A stretch of DNA of 19,595 bases from Caryophanales bacterium UBA1231 (GTDB taxonomy: Bacteria > Bacillota_I > Bacilli_A > ML615J-28 > CAG-313): assembly GCA_002309035.1 (NCBI GenBank), contig DBWT01000012.1:35551-55145 (forward strand), given 5' to 3'. Of this stretch, positions 8,512 to 16,400 are shown one piece after another. The position numbers and the translations under genes are program-made. Within the stretch, counting starts at the first letter, position 1, and the number at the start of each line of letters is the position of its first letter. The notes under the pieces are model-generated. The model was not told the DNA's origin. It saw only the letters and a list, made by a program, of their open reading frames with translations, and did no database searches.

Positions 8512-8861
8512 TATTTAGTGCGCTCCATTCTTTTATCTAATTCACTATAGATTTTTTCAATCATTTTATATCCTCTGCCATTAGGAAAAAGATATGTTGA
8601 ATTAACTTTAAAGTCAATGCCTTGACGATAATATGATTCTGAATAAATATCAGCAATTACTTCAATTTGGGCTTTATAGAAATGAAATTCTTGATATTCC
8701 ACAATTTCTTCAAGTAGTTCAAAACCTAATTCATGCATAACATATTTAAGTTCATTACCTGCTTTACTGAAATCAGCACGGTAATACTTTGTTTTTAAGA
8801 CATCATCGCTATGAGCATCATGCGTTTCAAAATCATTGCTGAAAAAATACTTAAATTTCAT
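8511..8861 (-). CDS. Unrecognised 116-residue cytosolic protein
   Basis: I do not recognise this family. The protein has no signal peptide, membrane segment or cysteine, and no nucleotide-binding motif. It is rich in Tyr, Phe, Glu and Lys and looks like a small mixed alpha/beta domain with a charged helical C-terminus (IEKIYSELDKRMERTK). It is clearly a real gene: a strong Shine-Dalgarno site GGGAGGTG precedes the ATG, the start overlaps the end of mutM-coaE by 11 bases, and its stop overlaps the dnaB start by one base. In Bacillus the gene near this place before dnaB is nrdR, but NrdR has a zinc ribbon and ATP-cone that are absent here. A role linked to replication or DNA metabolism is only a guess from position. 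Confidence 0.85.
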   Translation of the reverse strand: MKFKYFFSNDFETHDAHSDDVLKTKYYRADFSKAGNELKYVMHELGFELLEEIVEYQEFHFYKAQIEVIADIYSESYYRQGIDFKVNSTYLFPNGRGYKMIEKIYSELDKRMERTK

Positions 8862-10311
8862 CTTGCACCTCCCTTAATAAATCAATCAATTGTTTATCTA
8901 AATCATCAATACCTAAATCATTATTCACAACAATAACAGGAATGTTTAATCTTGTCATTTCTTTTTTTCTTGCTTTATTGATGTCTTGGGAAATCAACAT
9001 AAGAGCTTCTTCTTTTGTCATTTGATCTCTACTAGTTAAACGATTCAACCAAACATCATTCGATAATTCAATATTAATTACTTTATCACATAAAATAACT
9101 AAATCAGATTCAACAAGAAGCGGAGCAGAAATAAAGACAACTTTGTTCTTTTTCTTGTTGTAATCGATTTTATTTAAACGGTTCATTACTTCATCAATTA
9201 CTAATGGATGAATTAATTGTTCCATTTGTTTTTTAATAAGTTCATCTTCAAAGATTTTATCTCTTAATTTTCTTTTGTCTAGTGTATTATCTACAAAAGC
9301 ATCAGGATAAATCTTTTGAATTTCTTTAAATAATCCTTTACTTTGAGGATTATTTTCATCTAATAATTCACGATTGATTTCATCACAATCGATAACATTA
9401 TAACCTTTGTCTTTTAAAAGATTGGTTAGTGTTGTCTTTCCAACAGCAATCCCTCCCGTTACGCCAAAGACTTTGTATGGATATTTCATCTTTTGGCATT
9501 TAGGACAGAAATATGTACCTCTTCCACCAACCGTAATCTTCTTGATTTTACTGTGGCATTTAGCACATTCCTCTAAAGTATGAACATTTAAGTGTTGTTG
9601 GAAACGTCCAGAAACACCTAGGCTTGAGGTATAACTTCTAATTGTTGTGCCACCATCTTCGATTGCTTGATCAAGAATTTCCTTAGTTGCTTTAACGATT
9701 TCTCTTAAATCACTAATCGAAAGGCGTGAAGCATTAGTTAAAGGATGTAATCCTACTTTAAAAAGAATTTCATCAGCATAAATATTGCCAATTCCCGCAA
9801 TAAATGTTTGATCTAAAAGAAGTGTCTTAATAGGAACTTTAGACATCATCATTTTATTGTATAATTTTGCATAATTGATGTTGTCACTATTTCCATCAGG
9901 ACCTAATTTACTTAATTCTTTTAAAGCTAAGATATCATCCATCTTTGTTGAAGTTACTAAATAAAAACGTCCAAACTTTCTTGTATCGTGATATCTTAAA
10001 ACAATGCCATCATCAAAGACAAATTCAATGTGCTCATGCTTTTCAAGGGGAGCACTCTTTTCTTTGATATAGAATTTACCTTCCATGCGAAGGTGCGTAA
10101 CAAATGATACGTTATCTAAAATAAAGATTAAATATTTACCAATACGATTGATCTTTTGAAATGTTTCACCTTTTAGTTTGTTGATGAATTCATTTGGTAA
10201 GACATTATCAATCAATTTATCATAATAAACATTGATATCATGAATCTTCTTATTGATTATTTGTGATTCTAAAACACGTCTGACTGTTTCTACTTCTGGA
10301 AGTTCTGGCAT
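8851..10311 (-). CDS. mutM-coaE: Fused formamidopyrimidine-DNA glycosylase and dephospho-CoA kinase
   Basis: Two complete enzymes lie in one 486-residue frame. Residues 1-274 are MutM/Fpg, which removes oxidised purines such as 8-oxoguanine and cuts the strand: N-terminal PELPEVE with the catalytic Pro2 and Glu3, Lys59 in GKYLIF, HDTRKFG (108-114), GIGNIYADEI (173-182) and the C-terminal zinc finger Cys249, Cys252, Cys269, Cys272. Residues 275-486 are CoaE, which phosphorylates dephospho-CoA in the last step of CoA synthesis: Walker A GGIAVGKT (286-293), DCDEINRELL (308-317), IHPLV (367-371), APLLVESDL (396-404) and a lid region around LNRLTSRDQ (422-430). Only about eight residues lie between the last zinc Cys and the CoaE core. 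Met275 (codon 9487-9489) could start a separate CoaE, but no Shine-Dalgarno site precedes it. AGGTGA lies a few bases before the chosen ATG. It is the first gene of the replication operon. Confidence 0.95.
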   Translation of the reverse strand: MPELPEVETVRRVLESQIINKKIHDINVYYDKLIDNVLPNEFINKLKGETFQKINRIGKYLIFILDNVSFVTHLRMEGKFYIKEKSAPLEKHEHIEFVFDDGIVLRYHDTRKFGRFYLVTSTKMDDILALKELSKLGPDGNSDNINYAKLYNKMMMSKVPIKTLLLDQTFIAGIGNIYADEILFKVGLHPLTNASRLSISDLREIVKATKEILDQAIEDGGTTIRSYTSSLGVSGRFQQHLNVHTLEECAKCHSKIKKITVGGRGTYFCPKCQKMKYPYKVFGVTGGIAVGKTTLTNLLKDKGYNVIDCDEINRELLDENNPQSKGLFKEIQKIYPDAFVDNTLDKRKLRDKIFEDELIKKQMEQLIHPLVIDEVMNRLNKIDYNKKKNKVVFISAPLLVESDLVILCDKVINIELSNDVWLNRLTSRDQMTKEEALMLISQDINKARKKEMTRLNIPVIVVNNDLGIDDLDKQLIDLLREVQDEI

Positions 10312-10351
10312 AATGTCACCTATTTTGATTATATATCCTATATTTTAATAT

Positions 10352-10380
10352 ATTATATCATATATTGAAAAATAATTAAA
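10352..10380 (-). promoter_or_regulatory. Possible promoter of the mutM-coaE operon
   Basis: On the minus strand TATAAT (10357-10352) lies 17 bases after TTTAAT (10380-10375), a weak -35 box. The region is so AT-rich that other boxes, such as a TATAAT nearer the gene, are possible. A promoter is expected here because a strong terminator lies just upstream. Confidence 0.4.
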
Positions 10381-10415
10381 TAAAAAGACAAAAGCACTTC
10401 GTAATGAAGTGCTTT
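10381..10415 (-). terminator. Intrinsic terminator of the giant surface protein gene
   Basis: On the minus strand a perfect 10-bp stem AAAGCACTTC/GAAGTGCTTT (plus arms 10391-10400 and 10406-10415) with loop ATTAC is followed by TGTCTTTTTA. It lies 30 bases after the stop codon of the 2725-residue gene. Confidence 0.9.
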
Positions 10416-10418
10416 AAT

Positions 10419-10453
10419 TGAGATGTTTTCTCATGCTTAACCAAATTAAGCAT
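10419..10453 (-). other. Two further small hairpins around the stop codon
   Basis: Before the terminator the sequence forms two more inverted repeats, each with a 5-base loop. One is an 8-bp stem at 10433-10453 (ATGCTTAA/TTAAGCAT, loop CCAAA on the plus strand) that contains the TAA stop of the giant gene. The other is a 5-bp stem at 10419-10433 (TGAGA/TCTCA). The two share base 10433. They may protect the 3' end of the mRNA or slow the ribosome or polymerase; the role is inferred. Confidence 0.55.
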
Positions 10454-13400
10454 TTATATCATATACTACTTGTCGAACTTCCGCCATTGCTGGTTTATAG
10501 AATGATGGATTTTCAACTAGTAATATAGAGTTAATTTCATAAGTAGCATCATTGATTGTGAAATAGAAACTAATTCTATTGACTTCTTTTTCTCTTAGAA
10601 CATCTGTTAAATTATAGAATATTGTATTACGTCCTTTGACATTAGCAAGATTAGATTCAATAGTTGTTGTACCTACTTGTAATGTGCCTAATGAATCAAG
10701 ATATTCATAATAAACATGACATTCAATAATTGATTCATAGTTATATGGAATATCCATAACGATACCAGATGAATCTTTGATTTGGACAGCAAGTGCAAAT
10801 GTTTTACCATTATGTCTTACGTCACCAACGATTGATTGATATGAACGGTATGTAACTGTATATCCATCAGCACCTAATGTACCTGATTCACTGCCTGGAA
10901 CTTTATTAACTTTAAAGAAGTCTCCATTGAAATAATCATCAGTTGTTACTTCATATTTAATACCAGATAATCTTGAAACATAATTGATTTCTTTTAAGAA
11001 AATTGTATTTAATGATGTATTGACAATTCTGAACTTATTAAATCTTTCTGGGAAGACAACAGTATATTCTTTATAGTCGACATCATCGACATAAATTGTA
11101 CTTACAAGTTCCCAATCAGTAGAACTGCCTAATGCACCATAGACTTCAACAGTACCAGTATTATAACCCATTACTAAGTCAATTTCTAATAAGTGACTTG
11201 AGAAATTAGAAGAAATAATTTCACCTCTAGTACCTTGTACGGCATCATCAAATAATTTGATATAGCCTAAATCATCATTGATGTAACAATTATGATAAGT
11301 TAAATCTAAGAAAGCATAATCTTGAATATCATAGAATTTATAATAATCTCTTTCACTACCACCAAGTGTTCCGTGTTCATTTGTCACAATCGTCTTTCTT
11401 GATGGAACTACTGTATAATATGCGGTTTGAAGTGCTGTTTCATCACTAACAGTAGATTGTAAAACGTGAGAGTAGTTTTCTTGTAGATCATGAATGTTGA
11501 AGTTACCTGTCTTTCTTTCACCTTCAAGATACTTGTATTCACCAGGATTTTCAGGATCAGGTTCAACATAACCAACGTTCATAACACAGTTCCAAACATC
11601 ACGTTCTGTAACTTGTTCTGGAATGTCACGCAATTCATAACCATCTGGCAAGTCATCATAACCATTTGGTGGTGTAACAATAATATAGTATACTTCTGAA
11701 ACACTATTGTCACTGCCAATCATATCTTGGAATGTGTAGTTAGCACTTTCTGGATAATCTTCATAATAATTCCATTTCTTGAAATCGTTCAAATGGAATT
11801 GATATTTATTGGCAGCTTCATCAGCAGCTGTAATTTTATAAGTACCAACCGTTGTGAAATCAGGTGTTTCAGTAGATGTTATGAATCTTGAATAGAATAC
11901 TTCAATTGTCGTATCTTTTATCAAGCCTTTTGGAACTTGAACAAAACTATCGGCATCGCTATCATATTGATTGATGAAGAATTCAAACATTAAATCCATA
12001 TTCTTACTCAAATTGTTGTTCGAGAAAATATATGATTTAGAGTCAGCATCTAAATTGTAGTGGTTAACAACATATTTAAATGTGAAGACACCATCTTGTG
12101 GAACTATTTCATCAAGAATAGATGCGGTATTACGTCCGACAATAATATGTGAATTAGATACGGAAGTAGTTATAATAACATAACCTGTAATATTACTCTT
12201 CTTAATATGGTAAATCTCAGAATTGTTATTGTAATAATCAATTTCAATTGGTTCAATAACATATTCATGATTGATTTCTTTAGCAGAGTATGCCGCTACA
12301 TTAACATCACCGATGAAGTCATCATCTTTAGAAACAGTGAACATATAACCATTATTGTTATTTAATGGAATAAGGATTGTATTTGTTACACGTCCATTAT
12401 CATCATATTGATACATAAAGTCACTGTTAAATGCTGGATGAATGTGTGTTCCTGGTGCTTCAACAAGTTCAATTAAGAAACTCCATCTTGCGTAGAACAC
12501 AAATGATGAGTTAATTGGAATATCTTGTTCAGCACTTAGGATATCTTCAAAACTTGATGTATAACTTATAACGTTGTTCGCATTGTTAATTAAATACCAA
12601 CCTGTAAAGATATAACCAGTTAAAGTATCTAAAACAGCTTCTTTTAAATTATTGATTTGTGTTTGTTTTGCACTATCAAAGTATTCTTTAAAATTAGTAC
12701 CTTTGATTACACTGTAAGATAGTGATTGAACACCACCATTAGCAACATAATCATAAGCAAAGTCAACACATTGTAAATCAAATGTAATGATAAACATTTG
12801 ATAGAAAACAACATCGATATCGATATCACCATCGATGATTTCCCCAGGAATAGCTAAACGATAGAAACGTTGTGATAATTCTGGTAAATGTTCATCATTG
12901 AATTCATTACCACTTGAATCTCTCAACCATCCACCATCAGGATAACTTAAGATATCATCTAAATCATATTCAGTATCACCAATTGTAACTAATAATCTTG
13001 AAATACTACCACAATAACCACTTTGAATTGTCAAGTCAACAATGTATGGTGTTTTACTTGTTGTATTTGCAAGACCAACAATATCAGCACCTTCAGATGA
13101 GTATGTTACACTAAATCTTTCAGCGAAATTATAGTAAACAGATTTCTTTTGTGTTGGATCTTCATTAAGAACAACATCGATGTAGTAATCACTATTTAAA
13201 CTACCACTTGAAACAGAAACGAATTCACCAGATGCATTCATTGTACCTGTTGCAGCTGTAATTAGATTATAAGTAACTAAACTTGTATTCATTTCTGATA
13301 AATATTCATGACGCTTAAAGATATAATAAGTCTTTGATGTATTAGATAAAGTATCTTCAGTTAATACATATTCACCATCAATTAATTCATAGAACTTCGT

Positions 13401-16400
13401 ATAACCGATTGCACCACGAGTAAGAGCTTGTTGTGTAACAAAATGATATTCTTCAACCGCATAAGGTAAATCATTTACTCTTGTGAAGATTGGAATAAGT
13501 TTTGTTGTTGAACCATATGAAATCATATATGGATTTGATGCTTCACCTAATTTATCTGCTTTTTGATAATTTAGTGGAGGCGTATAAGTTGCATATGTAA
13601 CTCTTTCTAAAACTCTTCTGTTAGGGTTAATAACAAAACGATAACAGTATGGAGCATAGTTAGATGTACTACCAATAGTAAATGCTAAATAGAATGTTGT
13701 AGTATCCTCTATTTCAACATTAGGTTTAAATGTAAAGACATATTCACGTACTGCTGAAACAGTATTAACACTATTTTCAAATGAATATGAACCTATTATA
13801 GAATTAAATGTGAAAGGTGTTCCATGAATATCAACAAATGATTCATAAAGAATAGCATCTGCTTCATCTAATTCGAAACGAATAACGATATCAGGAATAT
13901 CATCACGGACATTTACCGTAATAATACGATTAACAGATACACCAGATGACAATAATGGTAAGATAAAGACTGAACCATCAACATAATAACCTTGTGAACC
14001 ACTAGGGACTATTGTTTCTGTACCAGCATTAAAGATATTGAATGATCCACTTGAAGATGATCCACCAGTAGGTATATAGCGATATGAATTGACTTCTTGG
14101 ATAATCTCTACTTCATAAGTAACATTGACTGTTGAAATACTAACATCGTCATCACTTGAATCGTTAATAATTTGGAAATATTTTTGACTACTTAATAAGA
14201 ATGATGTGTAATTAGATAAATCAACAGAAATTAATGAAGAACTGTAATCAACATATTCACTATCTATTAATGCCCAATTGCTTGAATCAGTTGAATAATA
14301 GAATTCAAGATTACTTGTTGAACCATTATATAAATCAGTACCTGTAATATTAATTGTTGCACTATTTAGATAATTACTAATTAATTGATTAGTTGTAATA
14401 TCTGTCTTAATACCAGTGAAGTTTTCAGCACCATTGCTGTCTCTTGTCGTTTCAATTAAGAATAAAGTATCATTATCATTCTTATCAATATTAATTTCGA
14501 TATTACCTTCTAAGCCATCCCATTCATGTGTTAGTTGTCTATCAACAGTATAGTAACGGTGAATTTTGGCTTTCGTGTTACCTCCTGAGTCAAAATCAGG
14601 ACGAACTGCACGATAATAATAATATGTCGTTAAACCTTCTGTACTTGAACCACAATATTCAAAATCGGTCCAAGTTTGTGTACCTCTTTGGTTAAATGAA
14701 TAATAATATGTATTTGCTGTCGTCTTCAAATAAATATATCTACCAGATGGAGTTGTTGTTGAAGAAGGGAAAGTCGTTGCTGAATCACTCAAGTCATACA
14801 TTACTGATGATGAAACACCTGAAGGAGCTGGAAGTATTTGTCCAGGACCACCAGCGGTTTCATTATAACCTAAGTTTTCATAATCATTGTTTTGAATTTC
14901 ATCATATGGATAAATCTTATTCTTGAAATATGTTTTACCCGTAACTGGATCAGTCTTAAATTCATATTCATTATAGTTAATAGGATATGAAATACTAGGA
15001 TTAGACAAGCTTCCAGCATAACTCGATATACCATTATAAACAATAATTGTACCCAGGATAAACCATCCATCAGCGTTCAATTCTTCTAAGTCTTGATAAG
15101 TACCACCACGGGAAGTAAACAATGGTCTTCTTGTATTACCTGATCCCTTTGCACTAACAATGATATATAAGTAGTTTGTCGCATCCGTATCACCATTTTG
15201 GTTAAGTGTGGCAACATTATTATCGCCATTATCATTAACACTAAATACATCTGGAGCATCAAAAGCTGGGAAGAATTTAGTTGCTTTATTGTGATTTGAA
15301 TTAATTCTATTATTTGATAAAGCATTCAAAATATCAAGACTAGATGTATTAAGAAGTGTTTTATTTAAAGTAATACCAACAGCATTTTGTTCACTAGTAA
15401 TAACTGGAATATTATTTTTTACATAATATGATGTATCAGCACCGGTTCCTGCACTACATGGAGCAATAGGATATGTTTGAATAGTTGCTGCTGTACCAGT
15501 TGAAGAAACATAAGCATTAGTATAACAATTCTTAATTGTAGCTGTTTGTGTTCTTTCTCTTGTGAAAATACCAGCAGCAATTGAACTAATATGCGATGCA
15601 GATGCTTCAACAGTTGAATCGATAACAGCACAATATGAAATTGTTGCACTCGAAGTATTAGATTGAATACCCGCTGCTCTAGCAAAGTTTTGACCTTGGT
15701 TGTTGTAAACATCGACTGCTGTTTGACCTTTAGAAATAGCAGAAATTTGTGAATTAACAACATAACAGTTTGTTACAGTTCCTGTAATACCACTATAGTT
15801 GATTGTACCAACGATACCACCAACATAAACTCTTATTAATTCGTTACCAACAGCTTCAATCTTTGTGTCATTAACATTACAATTAGAAATAACTGTTGTT
15901 GTACCATTTGAATTACAAAGGCTCGCGCCTACAATACCACCAACATAGATGTCGGGTTTATTAAATTTTGTTTTAATATTTGTTGCACCAGCATATACAT
16001 GGCCATTTTTAATTTTACAATTATTAACAACATTGTTGAATGAAACAGTTAAATTATAAATATAACCTACAATACCACCACAGAAAGCTGTATCTGGATT
16101 TTGGTGACCTTGTAATTGAATATAGTCATCATTTGTTGGTGAACCATTATAAACACAACTTTCAAGTGTTGTTTTTCTAATTTCACCAAACATACCACCA
16201 ACGAAGTTTTCAGCTACGTAGTTGGCATTATCTTGTGTACCACCTTTTTGGGCATTTTGAATAGATAAGATTTGAAGTTTTGTACCTACATCATTGTAGT
16301 CATCATCAAAACCAGAAATCAAACAATCTTCAACAGTTGAAGTCCAAAGATTACCTACCAATCCACCACATGAAGCATTGTTACCAACAATTCTTGTATA

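Noticed and set aside
8511..8861. NrdR at its usual place before dnaB
   Set aside because: The protein has no cysteine and so no zinc ribbon, and no ATP-cone motif.
9487..9489. Separate coaE start at the internal ATG
   Set aside because: The upstream sequence TGCCAAAAG has no Shine-Dalgarno site, and the frame is continuous with mutM. A separate start cannot be fully excluded.
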